From contig NZ_KN322982.1 of assembly GCF_000774145.1 (NCBI RefSeq), forward strand, positions 253,085 to 312,352: a stretch of 59,268 nucleotides of DNA, written 5' to 3'. Numbering within the stretch: the first letter of the stretch is position 1; every line of letters begins with the position of its first letter. Both the position numbers and the translations under genes were made by a program. Positions 34,257 to 42,538 of this stretch are shown in pieces. The notes beneath the pieces are model-generated. The model saw only the letters and a list, made by a program, of their open reading frames with translations. It was not told where the DNA came from and did not search any database. Source of the stretch: Pseudomonas mediterranea CFBP 5447. Its GTDB lineage: Bacteria; Pseudomonadota; Gammaproteobacteria; Pseudomonadales; Pseudomonadaceae.

Positions 34257-35246
34257 ATGGTCGACAAGAACCTGCAGGATTCAACCCAACCTCATTGGCC
34301 CGAGGCGGCCCAGACGCTCATGGCGCTGATGCACGCCAAGGGCGAAGTGGCGCGCCTGAGCGAACGTGAACAGCTCTTCAGCTCATTGCTGGTCAGCGTC
34401 AATGCGGTGCTCTGGGCATTCAACTGGGAAACCCGGCAACTGCTCTACGTGAGCCCCGCCTACGAACGGATCTTCGGCCGGCCCGTCGGCCTGGTACTGG
34501 CGGATTTCAACGAGTGGCGCGACGCAATCTACCCCGATGACCTGGATTACGCCGAACGCAGCCTGGCCGAAGTGCTGGTCAAAGGTGCCGTGGAGGATCG
34601 CGAGTACCGCATCATCGCCGCCGATGGCCAGATCCGCTGGCTCAGCGACAAATGCTTCATCAACCGCCAGGCCGAATCGGGGCAGCCGGTGATCGTGGTG
34701 GGCATCGCCGAAGACATCACCGAAAAGAAGCTGCTGGAAAGCGAACTGCAACGACTGGCGACCACCGACGTGCTGACCCAGAGCAGCAATCGCCGCCACT
34801 TCTTCGAATGCGCCCACCGCGAGTTCGAACAGGCACGATTGCAAGGGACGCCCATGGCGTTCCTGTTGCTGGACATCGATGATTTCAAGGTGATCAACGA
34901 CACCTACGGTCATCAGGAGGGCGACTGCGTGCTGCAGAAAATCGCCGAAAGCGGGCGGACCGTGCTCCGCAGCGGCGACCTGTTCGGACGGATCGGCGGC
35001 GAAGAGTTCGCCGCCGTATTCCCCGGCTGTGCCCCGGACATGGCAATGCAGGTGGCCGAGCGCCTGCAACGGGAGATCCAGCGCCTGACCTTCCGCAGCG
35101 GGGAGCAGGGTTTCGGCATCACCGTCAGCCAGGGCCTGACCAGCATCACCGACGAAGACCAGACCCTCGACAGCCTGTTCGCGCGCGCTGACGCTGCCAT
35201 GTACGAAGCCAAGCGCCAGGGCAAGAATCGGATCATCGTCGCCTGA
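34257..35246 (+). CDS. PAS-GGDEF diguanylate cyclase
   Basis: A 329-residue soluble protein with a PAS/PAC sensor (about 50-170: NAVLWAFNWETRQLLYVSPAYERIFGRPV) and a C-terminal GGDEF domain with active GGEEF (RIGGEEFAAVF) and the upstream R-x-x-D region (LLLDIDDFKVINDTYGHQEGD). It should make c-di-GMP from two GTP in response to whatever the PAS domain senses. The order desA then PAS-GGDEF matches the region of P. aeruginosa PA0286-PA0290. A GTG at 34215 in frame is an alternative start adding 14 residues. The ATG at 34257 has only a weak GAGAT upstream. Confidence 0.87.
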   Translation: MVDKNLQDSTQPHWPEAAQTLMALMHAKGEVARLSEREQLFSSLLVSVNAVLWAFNWETRQLLYVSPAYERIFGRPVGLVLADFNEWRDAIYPDDLDYAERSLAEVLVKGAVEDREYRIIAADGQIRWLSDKCFINRQAESGQPVIVVGIAEDITEKKLLESELQRLATTDVLTQSSNRRHFFECAHREFEQARLQGTPMAFLLLDIDDFKVINDTYGHQEGDCVLQKIAESGRTVLRSGDLFGRIGGEEFAAVFPGCAPDMAMQVAERLQREIQRLTFRSGEQGFGITVSQGLTSITDEDQTLDSLFARADAAMYEAKRQGKNRIIVA

Positions 35247-35267
35247 TCGACGTCCTACTCAAGTCCC

Positions 35268-35355
35268 TGTGGGAGCGAGCCTGCTCGCGAAGCGGTCTGA
35301 CAGTCATTGCATCGTTGAATGCAAGACCGCTTTCGCGAGCAGGCTCGCTCCCACA
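35268..35355. repeat. REPIN (inward-facing REP pair)
   Basis: GTGGGAGCGAGCCTGCTCGC and its perfect inverse lie between convergent genes. The loop region adds a further pairing (AAGCGGTCT/AGACCGCTT), extending the stem. This is the longest-paired REPIN in the window. Confidence 0.92.
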
Positions 35356-35372
35356 GGGTTGAATCGACGGTC

Positions 35373-36590
35373 TTACTTCCTGCGCAAACGCATCAGCTCC
35401 GGCAAACCGATCTTCAGCAAACGCGCGGTGCGCCCCCGGGCCAGTTCTTCGAGGCCTTCGTGCTCGGTCAGGTGGGCCATTTGCGCCGCCATGTTCATCA
35501 CCAGGGCCTCGCGGGAATACACCCCGCCGCCGAGGCCGTAGACCGCCGCAATCAACTCCCGCAATTCCAGCGGCAAGCGCCAGCGGGTGCGCAACGCCGA
35601 GCCGAAACCGGCACCATACTGTGCCAGGACATTCCCCACTTCCTCCGGCTCATCCAGTTCGCCAGCGGCCTGCTTCCATTCTTCCAGACAGCGCAACACC
35701 GCCAGTTCACCCAGGCGATGCAGCAGCCCGGCGCAATAACAGCGCTCCTGGTCCAGATCCAGCAAACGGGCCATCGTCCGGGCGTATTCGGCGGTGTGCA
35801 GCGACAATAGCCAATAACGCTCGGCATAGTCCGCCAGACAGGGATTATTGAGGCGGGCACAGCGCTTGAGGGTCAACCCGAGGATCAGGTTCATGCTTTG
35901 CCCGCTGCCGAGCTGGTGCAGCGCCTGGGCCACGGTCTGCACCGGACCGCCGCCCTGGTGCTGGGCTGCGCTGTTGGCCGCGGCGATCAGCACGGCGGTG
36001 ATCTGCGGGTCGGTACGGATTTCCTCTTCCAGCAACTTCAGGTCCAGGCCGCCGGGGTTGAGGCTGCGTTTGACCGCCACTTGCACATCGGTCATCAACG
36101 GTGCGCCTTCGGACTGCTCGCGCCGACGCTCAAGATACACGGCAAGGGTCAGCGCAGGCCCGGGAGCCGGCGCATCTCCGGCGGCGTCCTCAGAGCCACT
36201 CAACAGCAAGCCTTGCAGGCGTTGGGTCAGGCTTTCCCGGTTCAAGGGCTTGGTCAGATAAGCGGCCGGCGCCAGCGGCAACACCTCCCGCACACTGGCG
36301 CTGTCATTGCGTCGACTCATCAGGATGAATGGCAACGGTGGAGTGCGGCGTTGGTTGCGAAGGCCGCGCAGGATACTCAAGCCATCGACACCCGGCAGCT
36401 CCCAATCGGCGATCACCAGGTCGTAAGGCTGCTGCGCCAACAACTCCAACGCCTGTTTGCCCTCACTGCACGTGTCCACCCGCGCATCGCAACGCACATC
36501 CGATAACACCTGTTCCAGCAACTCACGGGAGGCCGGGTCGGCCTCGGCGATCAATACGCGGGGTACAGCGGGTAAATCCACAGCAGTCAT
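35373..36590 (-). CDS. Response regulator with HDOD output domain
   Basis: A 405-residue protein with a receiver domain (about 10-125: acidic pocket in LIAEADPAS, phospho-acceptor Asp in LVIADWELPG, Lys in YLTKPLN) and a C-terminal HDOD domain (about 165-400). HDOD is a relative of HD phosphohydrolases that lacks the catalytic HD residues and works by protein contacts. Such proteins link phosphorelays to c-di-GMP or motility control in pseudomonads, but no specific partner is apparent here, because there is no kinase gene nearby. It is convergent with the PAS-GGDEF gene across a REPIN. Confidence 0.88.
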   Translation of the reverse strand: MTAVDLPAVPRVLIAEADPASRELLEQVLSDVRCDARVDTCSEGKQALELLAQQPYDLVIADWELPGVDGLSILRGLRNQRRTPPLPFILMSRRNDSASVREVLPLAPAAYLTKPLNRESLTQRLQGLLLSGSEDAAGDAPAPGPALTLAVYLERRREQSEGAPLMTDVQVAVKRSLNPGGLDLKLLEEEIRTDPQITAVLIAAANSAAQHQGGGPVQTVAQALHQLGSGQSMNLILGLTLKRCARLNNPCLADYAERYWLLSLHTAEYARTMARLLDLDQERCYCAGLLHRLGELAVLRCLEEWKQAAGELDEPEEVGNVLAQYGAGFGSALRTRWRLPLELRELIAAVYGLGGGVYSREALVMNMAAQMAHLTEHEGLEELARGRTARLLKIGLPELMRLRRK

Positions 36591-36678
36591 GCGGCATCGC
36601 TCCCTTGCAATACCTGCACCTTAGACAATGGCTGCCGTTCCAGACAGCCCAAACCCTCAGAATAGGCGCCCGGCCATG

Positions 36679-36706
36679 AAAAAACCCGCCAAAAAGCGGG
36701 TTTTTT
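36679..36706 (-). terminator. Bidirectional rho-independent terminator after gabT
   Basis: An 11-bp stem AAAAAACCCGC/GCGGGTTTTTT with a 6-nt loop gives a T run in both directions. On the minus strand it ends the gabD-gabT transcript 26 bp after the gabT stop. Confidence 0.93.
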
Positions 36707-36731
36707 GTGGGTCAGCGCACAGCTCGCAAAG

Positions 36732-38009
36732 TCAGAGTTCGGAGAAGCACTCTTCGAGGATCGCCAGGCCTTTGTCCAGCTGTTCGTCTGGCGAGGTCAG
36801 GGGCACCAGCACACGCAGGACGTTGCCATAAGTGCCGCAGGACAACAGGATCAACCCCTTGTCACGCGCCTTGGCCACGACCTGAGCCACGGCAGCAGCG
36901 TTCGGCTTATGGGTATCGCCGTTTTCGAACAGCTCCACGGCAATCATCGCGCCCAGGGCACGGACTTCACCGATTACCGGGTATTTCTTCTGGATAGCCT
37001 TGAGGCCGCTGACCAGGCGCTCGCCCACGGCCTTGCAGCGATCCAGCAGGTGCTCTTCTTCGAACACTTCCATCACCGCCAGCGCCGCCGCGCAAGCGAT
37101 CGGGCTGCCCGCATAGGTGCCACCCAGGCCACCCGGGGCGATGGCGTCCATGTATTCGGCCTTGCCGCAGACACCGGCCAGCGGGAAGCCGCCAGCGATG
37201 GATTTGGCGAAGGTGGTCAGGTCGGCGGCAACGCCCATCTGCTCCATGGCGAAGAAAGTACCGGTACGGCCTGCGCCGGTCTGTACTTCGTCGGCGATCA
37301 GCAGAATGCCGTGCTGGTCGCACAGGGCGCGCAGGCGCTTCATGAACTCTTTCGGCGCCACATAGAAACCACCCTCGCCCTGCACCGGCTCGATGATGAT
37401 TGCAGCGATGTCACGCGGCTCGGCGTCATTCTTGAAGATGCGTTCGATGCTGGCGATGGAATCGTCGATGCTCACGCCGTGCAATTCGTTCGGGTACAGC
37501 GCACGGAAGATACCGCCGGGCATCAGGCCCATGCCGGCCGAGTACGGCACGACCTTGCCGGTCAGGCCCAGGGTCATCATAGTACGACCGTGGTAAGCGC
37601 CAGTGAAGGCGATCACCCCGGCACGGCCAGTGGCGGCACGGGCGATCTTCACGGCGTTTTCCACCGCTTCGGAACCGGTGGTTACCAGCAGGGTTTTCTT
37701 GGCGAAGTCACCCGGTACCTTGGCATTGATTTTTTCGCACAGCTCCACGTACGGCTCGTAGGCCAGGACCTGGAAGCAGGTGTGGGTCAGCTTGTTCAGC
37801 TGTTCGGTCACGGCAGCGATGATTTTCGGGTGCACGTGGCCGGTGTTCAGCACGGCGATACCGCCGGCGAAGTCGATGAATTCACGGCCTTCAACGTCGG
37901 TCACCGTGGCGTTCTTCGCCGACTCGGCGAAGATCGGGTGGATCTGGCCGACGCCACGTGGAACGGCAGCGGTACGGCGGGCCATCAGATCAGCGTTAGT
38001 CTTGCTCAT
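36732..38009 (-). CDS. gabT: GabT, 4-aminobutyrate transaminase
   Basis: A 425-residue class-III PLP-dependent aminotransferase that converts 4-aminobutyrate and 2-oxoglutarate into succinate semialdehyde and glutamate. Recognisable segments are TTGSEAVENAVKIAR, FTGAYHGRTMMTLGLTGK, LIADEVQTGAGRTGTFFAMEQ and the PLP lysine region DLTTFAKSIAGGFPL. The start at 38009 is supported by GAGGA 5 nt upstream. It is second in the operon after gabD and ends at a strong terminator. The pathway channels GABA, and delta-aminovalerate in some strains, to the TCA cycle. Confidence 0.95.
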   Translation of the reverse strand: MSKTNADLMARRTAAVPRGVGQIHPIFAESAKNATVTDVEGREFIDFAGGIAVLNTGHVHPKIIAAVTEQLNKLTHTCFQVLAYEPYVELCEKINAKVPGDFAKKTLLVTTGSEAVENAVKIARAATGRAGVIAFTGAYHGRTMMTLGLTGKVVPYSAGMGLMPGGIFRALYPNELHGVSIDDSIASIERIFKNDAEPRDIAAIIIEPVQGEGGFYVAPKEFMKRLRALCDQHGILLIADEVQTGAGRTGTFFAMEQMGVAADLTTFAKSIAGGFPLAGVCGKAEYMDAIAPGGLGGTYAGSPIACAAALAVMEVFEEEHLLDRCKAVGERLVSGLKAIQKKYPVIGEVRALGAMIAVELFENGDTHKPNAAAVAQVVAKARDKGLILLSCGTYGNVLRVLVPLTSPDEQLDKGLAILEECFSEL

Positions 38010-38140
38010 TACAGTCCTCATTCGCCGCTCATCGGTCGGCGTGGCTCAAGGATTACACGGCGGGAATTCAACAGCGGCAGCATGCGATGATCGACTGCCG
38101 CGGCGTTCCCGGCCGCAGAAAAAAGTGCAGTTTTGAAACG

Positions 38141-38174
38141 GCGCAAAGGGACAGCGCTCTCGTGCCCTTTGCGC
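38141..38174 (-). terminator. Hairpin between gabD and gabT
   Basis: A perfect 10-bp stem GCGCAAAGGG/CCCTTTGCGC with a 14-nt loop lies 12 bp after gabD. On the minus strand it is followed by CGTTTCAAAACTGC rather than a long T run. It may be an attenuator or an RNA-stability hairpin rather than a full terminator. Confidence 0.5.
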
Positions 38175-38185
38175 TTGCAGCAGGA

Positions 38186-39628
38186 TCAGATACCCAGGCA
38201 GAGGTATTTGATTTCCAGGTAGTCCTCGATGCCGTACTTGGAACCCTCACGGCCCAGGCCCGAGGCCTTGATACCGCCGAACGGCGCGACTTCGTTGGAG
38301 ATCAAGCCGGTGTTGACGCCGACCATGCCGTATTCCAGGGCTTCGGCCACGCGGAACACACGGCCCAGGTCACGGGCATAGAAGTACGAGGCCAGGCCGA
38401 ACTCGGTGTCGTTGGACATCGCGATCACTTCGGCTTCGTCTTTGAAGCGGAACAGCGGCGCCAGCGGGCCGAAGGTCTCTTCCTTGGCCACGGCGGCATC
38501 TTTCGGGACGTTGGTCAGGATGGTCGGCTCGAAGAAGTTGCCTTGCATCGGTTTGCCACCGGCCAGTACGGTCGCGCCTTTGCCAACGGCATCGGCGATG
38601 TGTTCCTGGACCTTGGCGACGGCTTTCTCGTCGATCAGCGGACCGGTGGTGGTGCCGTCCTCCAGACCGTTGCCGATCTTGAGCTTGGCCACCGCGGCCT
38701 TGAGTTTTTCCGCGAACGCGTCGTACACCGAATCCTGGATGTACAGACGGTTGGCACAGACGCAGGTCTGGCCGTTGTTGCGGTACTTGGAAATGATCGC
38801 GCCTTCGACGGCTTTATCGAGGTCCGCGTCGTCGAACACGATGAACGGCGCGTTGCCGCCCAGTTCCAGGGAAACCTTCTTGATGTCCTTGGCGCATTCG
38901 GCCATCAACTGGCGACCGATTTCGGTCGAACCGGTGAAGGACAGCTTGCGCACGATCGGGTTGCTGGTCAGCTCGCCGCCGATATCGCCGGCGCTGCCGG
39001 TGACCACGCTCAGCACGCCTTGCGGAATGCCGGCACGGTGCGCCAGTTCCACCAGGGCCAGGGCCGAGAACGGCGTTTGCGAGGCCGGCTTGATGACCAT
39101 GGTGCAACCGGCGGCCAGGGCTGGGCCGGCCTTGCGGGTGATCATCGCGGCCGGGAAGTTCCACGGGGTAATGGCAGCGGTCACGCCGATCGGCTGCTTG
39201 ATCACGATCAGGCGCTTGTCGGGCTGGTGGCCGGGAATCACGTCACCGTAGATGCGCTTGGCTTCTTCGGCGAACCACTCGATGAACGACGCGGCATAGA
39301 CAATCTCGCCCTTGGCTTCGGCCAATGGCTTGCCCTGCTCCAGGGTCATCAGGCGACCGAGGTCGTCCTGGTTTTCGATCAGCAATTCATACCAGCGGCG
39401 CAGCTTGTTGGCGCGCTCCTTGGCGGTCAGCGCACGCCAGGCCGGCAGCGCCTTGTCGGCGGCTTCGATCGCACGGCGGGTTTCGGCAGCGCCCATTTTC
39501 GGCACGGTACCCAACACTTCGCCCGTTGCCGGGTTGGTGACCTTGATCGTCTGACCATTGTCCGCATCAACCCAAGCGCCATCGATGAAGGCTTGCTGGC
39601 GGAACAACTGGGTGTCTTTAAGCTGCAT
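38186..39628 (-). CDS. gabD: GabD, succinate-semialdehyde dehydrogenase (NADP+)
   Basis: A 480-residue aldehyde dehydrogenase. The catalytic Glu lies in LELGGNAPFIVFDDADLD and the catalytic Cys in NNGQTCVCANRLYIQDSVYD. The cofactor loop TGSTEIGRQLM is present and PWNFPAAMITRKAGPALAAG is typical of GabD. It oxidises succinate semialdehyde from GabT to succinate. The start at 39628 has AAGGAAA upstream. An earlier in-frame ATG would add 29 residues without family match. gabT follows after 176 bp. Confidence 0.96.
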   Translation of the reverse strand: MQLKDTQLFRQQAFIDGAWVDADNGQTIKVTNPATGEVLGTVPKMGAAETRRAIEAADKALPAWRALTAKERANKLRRWYELLIENQDDLGRLMTLEQGKPLAEAKGEIVYAASFIEWFAEEAKRIYGDVIPGHQPDKRLIVIKQPIGVTAAITPWNFPAAMITRKAGPALAAGCTMVIKPASQTPFSALALVELAHRAGIPQGVLSVVTGSAGDIGGELTSNPIVRKLSFTGSTEIGRQLMAECAKDIKKVSLELGGNAPFIVFDDADLDKAVEGAIISKYRNNGQTCVCANRLYIQDSVYDAFAEKLKAAVAKLKIGNGLEDGTTTGPLIDEKAVAKVQEHIADAVGKGATVLAGGKPMQGNFFEPTILTNVPKDAAVAKEETFGPLAPLFRFKDEAEVIAMSNDTEFGLASYFYARDLGRVFRVAEALEYGMVGVNTGLISNEVAPFGGIKASGLGREGSKYGIEDYLEIKYLCLGI

Positions 39629-39977
39629 GTCGGCTTTCCTTAACAGCACCGCGCGCGCGCGGAGCGAATTAGAGTTGTAGAAAGGCGCCTTATGGGCTGC
39701 CGTCAGGGAAATCATTCACTGGGCTGAAGCACAGAAATAACGCACAACAAGCATAGACGTGCGGTTCAGCACCCAGACAAGAGCGTTTGAAATCTCAAAC
39801 GAATCCTAGGGCCGATGGGGGTGAAGGACAATAGGCTGTTCGAAAAAAAGAACGAAAAACACGAAATTGACCGTTTTTTCTGATCAGCGTAGCCAACGCG
39901 TGCCCTAAGGCCGGAAAACAACGGCAAATCAGCAGCATGGACGCCCGCCATGCATATGAGTATCATGGCGCCGCGTT
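39629..39977. promoter_or_regulatory. gabD upstream region with an 18-bp palindrome
   Basis: This 349-bp gap holds no supported gene. It contains the dyad CGTTTGAAATCTCAAACG (39784-39801), with perfect 7-bp arms, about 155 bp upstream of gabD. That is a reasonable distance for an activator or enhancer-type site. The promoter boxes themselves are not clear to me. Confidence 0.4.
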
Positions 39978-40054
39978 GCACCAGTAGCTCAGCTGGATAG
40001 AGTACTGCCCTCCGAAGGCAGGGGTCGTGGGTTCGAATCCCGCCTGGTGCGCCA
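39978..40054 (+). tRNA. tRNA-Arg (anticodon CCG)
   Basis: A 77-nt cloverleaf. The acceptor arms are GCACCAG/CTGGTGC, the D arm is GCTCAGCTGGATAGAGT, and the anticodon stem CTGCC/GGCAG holds loop CTCCGAA, which gives anticodon CCG reading CGG arginine codons. The T arm contains GGTTCGAATCC, and CCA is encoded at the end. A hairpin with T-rich tail follows 46 nt later. Confidence 0.97.
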
Positions 40055-40099
40055 TACAGTCTCTGGAGCTGTCTCAGACACTCCATGAAACACCTCAAG

Positions 40100-40125
40100 A
40101 AGCCCGCCTTGTGCGGGTTTTCTTG
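40100..40125 (+). terminator. Terminator after tRNA-Arg
   Basis: A short GC stem (CCCGC/GCGGG, extended by A-T/G-T pairs) is followed by TTTTCTTGTTT, 46 nt after the tRNA 3' end. Confidence 0.75.
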
Positions 40126-40221
40126 TTTCTGGCTGTACCTCGTTGTATATCCGGTAGCTTCACACCGTACATGCACTTGTATGGCCCACGACTCAGAAAC
40201 GCCGGAGCGTTACTCGGAGCT

Positions 40222-40854
40222 ATGCAAGGGAAGTATTGGAAGGACCATCAGGACAAGAAGCACATAGAGATCGATGGGGTTTGCTGGCTTCTGGATCATC
40301 TTCGCCCGTTCAGCTTCAACATGAATATCCCTGCTGCCAATGGTCAGCCAGCCGTAACCTTGGCCATAGAACTGGAATACAGCTCCCACTGCATCAGTCG
40401 GGGCCCCCGGAAAAATGAGGAAATCGATTTCCAATCAGCAGGATACGAACGCTTGGTGATCGACCATCGGGAAATCAGGCGTGAGTTCAAGCAGGACCGA
40501 CATGCCCTATCCTTCCTCCTGCCCAGTATCGTAACGACGCTTCGCGACCGTCGATGCTTCTTCACCGGCAAGGAAAACTTCCTGATATTCGAGATCGGCG
40601 AAATCCTGCCAGGCTACGCCAAGGACACCAAGTACGAGATTTTCTTCAACGTGAGAAGAGGCGATGCACGCAATTCTTTACGGCTTTTCATCGAGAGCGC
40701 ATATGTTCGAGATGAGGAAGCGGATAATGAACCAGTCAACTTTAAAAAGTCCGACAAAATCACGGCCTGGAAGCTTTTTTTGAAGAAGTCGCGGGGTGAA
40801 TCGATCAAGGCACCTACAGGCAATGGCCTCCAACGTAACAGACGCCGTCAGTAG
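40222..40854 (+). CDS. Hypothetical protein downstream of tRNA-Arg
   Basis: A 210-residue protein that I do not recognise. It is hydrophilic with no signal peptide or membrane segment, and it contains several charged stretches (GPRKNEEIDF, REIRREFKQDRH) and a basic C-terminus (LQRNRRRQ). The start at 40222 is preferred because GGAG lies just upstream. Longer forms would run into the tRNA. Codon use is less GC-biased than that of the neighbours, and the position next to a tRNA suggests a gene acquired with an island that has since shrunk. No integrase or attachment repeat is visible. Confidence 0.6.
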   Translation: MQGKYWKDHQDKKHIEIDGVCWLLDHLRPFSFNMNIPAANGQPAVTLAIELEYSSHCISRGPRKNEEIDFQSAGYERLVIDHREIRREFKQDRHALSFLLPSIVTTLRDRRCFFTGKENFLIFEIGEILPGYAKDTKYEIFFNVRRGDARNSLRLFIESAYVRDEEADNEPVNFKKSDKITAWKLFLKKSRGESIKAPTGNGLQRNRRRQ

Positions 40855-40865
40855 CCAGAAAAAGC

Positions 40866-40898
40866 AAACCCTCCAACGATGAAATCGAAGGAGGGTTT
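40866..40898 (+). terminator. Hairpin after the orphan gene
   Basis: Perfect 9-bp arms AAACCCTCC/GGAGGGTTT surround a 15-nt loop, 11 bp after the stop. Only three T residues follow the GC part, so it is a weak terminator. The rest of the gap to 41116 shows no gene. Confidence 0.6.
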
Positions 40899-41116
40899 CG
40901 CGGATGCCCTTAGGGATAACCCCTTCAACCGGCACGGCCGAGAACCTGTGGCGGCATCTGAACACCTAGGCCTTATATGGCCCAAGCTCCGTATATATCC
41001 AGACGCCGTCAGGCTAATCAAAATTGATCAACACGTCAATGTAACATCGGTAACGTCCGTCGGTTGGAGTCTTGGACCTATTACAAGCAGGAAATAGGAC
41101 TCAGCCCTTGGTTCAC

Positions 41117-41734
41117 TCAACGCTTGCGCAACGCCTCCAGCCGCGCCGGCAAATCCTCCTTGGGAAACCGCTTGTGCAGCGCAAGCAGCTTCTCATCCGC
41201 CGCCCTGGTCTGCCCTGTCTGGCGCAGCCGTAGGATTTCCAGCAACCCCTGCTCCAGCGAAGGGGATACGGCGGGCACGGGCTTGCTCTTTTTCGCCATG
41301 GGTTCATCTGCCAGGACTTGCACAGGCTTCTCCGGGACCTGGCTCAGTTCGCCCATTGGCGCTGCCATGCGTGCCATGGGTGCCGGGGCAGCAGGGGCGG
41401 CCGGAGCGGGGGCAACGGCGAGCTCCTGACGGGCAGCGGAATAATCCAGTGCAGCCGGCGCAGGCAGTTCGTCCCTCGGGACCGGCGAGCGCAGCATCAG
41501 GCCGATCATCAGCGCCACACCCGCCACGGTGGCGAATGCCATTTGCCAGCGCGGCCGCTGACAGGCGTGCAGCCAACGTTGCCACAGGCTCGGCCTGGGC
41601 GCCGGCGCTTCGCGGCGGGCGGTGGCCAGGATGAAGGCGTCCAGGGACGCGGGGGGCTCTCCGCCGGCGTGTTGGCGGAAATGCTCGATCAGCGCTTCGT
41701 CGGCGGGAACCGAGGTCTGTCGGGAGTCAATCAT
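41117..41734 (-). CDS. Putative anti-sigma factor, single-pass membrane protein
   Basis: A 205-residue protein with an N-terminal cytoplasmic segment (about 1-65), one membrane helix (MAFATVAGVALMIGLML, about 67-83), an Ala/Pro-rich periplasmic linker and a C-terminal charged helical domain. The size, topology and 4-bp overlap with the ECF sigma gene ahead of it are typical of an anti-sigma factor, although I see no zinc-binding HxxxCxxC motif. It would hold the sigma factor inactive until a periplasmic signal releases it. Confidence 0.72.
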   Translation of the reverse strand: MIDSRQTSVPADEALIEHFRQHAGGEPPASLDAFILATARREAPAPRPSLWQRWLHACQRPRWQMAFATVAGVALMIGLMLRSPVPRDELPAPAALDYSAARQELAVAPAPAAPAAPAPMARMAAPMGELSQVPEKPVQVLADEPMAKKSKPVPAVSPSLEQGLLEILRLRQTGQTRAADEKLLALHKRFPKEDLPARLEALRKR

Positions 41735-42303
41735 GCGGGTACCTCCTCGGCCAGCAGCCGGTGCAGCTTCTGCTGGGCGTAACGCAAACGGCTCTTTACT
41801 GTTTCCAGCGGGACACCGGTCAGGGCGGCGATCTGTGGCAGCTCCAGATCGCCGTGCAGGCGCAGCAGGAAGACTTCGCGCTGGTCTTCCGGCAAGGCTT
41901 GCAACGCGGCTTCCAGACGGTCCTGATCGCGGCTCAGGCTCAGCTGTTGCTCCGGGGTATTGGCGTCGTCGGTCTGGACGTGAAGCTGCTCGTCATAGCT
42001 GTCATGCAATGGATTGTGAACACCGTGCTGGCGCCAGTGATCGATCAAACGGTTGCGGGCAATCTGGAACAGCCAGGTACGAAAACTCGCCCGTCCTTGT
42101 GGCTGGGTGCTGCTGCGGATCAGGCTGAGCCAGGTGTCCTGGAAGATTTCCTCGGCCAGCTCGGCCCTGTTGCTCAAGGACACGAGGAAACGGTAGAGCC
42201 CCTGCCGATGCCGCGCATACAGGCTTTCAAAACTGGCGCCATCACCGTCGCGGTAGCGGGCCAGCAACGATTCGTCGCTGACTGAGTCAATCGGGGCGGG
42301 CAT
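41731..42303 (-). CDS. ECF RNA polymerase sigma factor
   Basis: A 190-residue RpoE-type ECF sigma factor. Region 2 is seen in AEEIFQDTWLSLIRS and FRTWLFQIARNRLIDHWRQ. Region 4 is seen in LPEDQREVFLLRLHGDLELPQIAALTGVPLETVKSRLRYAQQKL. The following gene overlaps by 4 bp and encodes its likely anti-sigma factor. A VWA lipoprotein gene lies upstream on the same strand across a REPIN. The group does not look like the iron-uptake FecI type at 12.6 kb, because there is no FecR or TonB receptor here. Confidence 0.9.
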   Translation of the reverse strand: MPAPIDSVSDESLLARYRDGDGASFESLYARHRQGLYRFLVSLSNRAELAEEIFQDTWLSLIRSSTQPQGRASFRTWLFQIARNRLIDHWRQHGVHNPLHDSYDEQLHVQTDDANTPEQQLSLSRDQDRLEAALQALPEDQREVFLLRLHGDLELPQIAALTGVPLETVKSRLRYAQQKLHRLLAEEVPA

Positions 42304-42415
42304 TTGGCTGGCGGACTCCTTCCAATTGAATGCGATTTTGCAAACAGCACAGGCCCACTGTGGGAGCCGGGCTTGCCCTAATGCCAGTCAGTTAAGGATC
42401 AAACAGCGCAACACC

Positions 42416-42507
42416 TGTGGGAGCAAAGCTTGCTCGCGATAGCGATGGACCAATCAACATTGTTGCTGACTGACTTACCGCAATCGCGGGCAAGCCTTGC
42501 TCCCACA
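42416..42507. repeat. REPIN of mixed type
   Basis: The left arm TGTGGGAGCAAAGCTTGCTC faces a right arm TCGCGGGCAAGCCTTGCTCC, the same wording as the right arm of the REPIN inside mgoA. A degenerate half REP (GTGGGAGCCGGGCTTGCCC) lies just upstream at 42359-42377. Confidence 0.88.
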
Positions 42508-42538
42508 AGCCCTGCGCCACATTTCGATCCGATAATCT

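Noticed and set aside
39766..40176. Minus-strand open frame across the tRNA with a [24 protein letters not shown] segment
   Set aside because: This wording is a well-known false translation of tRNA genes on the opposite strand.
42359..42377. Extra REP copy near the sigma gene
   Set aside because: It is a degenerate half copy (GTGGGAGCCGGGCTTGCCC) without partner, and I only mention it under the neighbouring REPIN.
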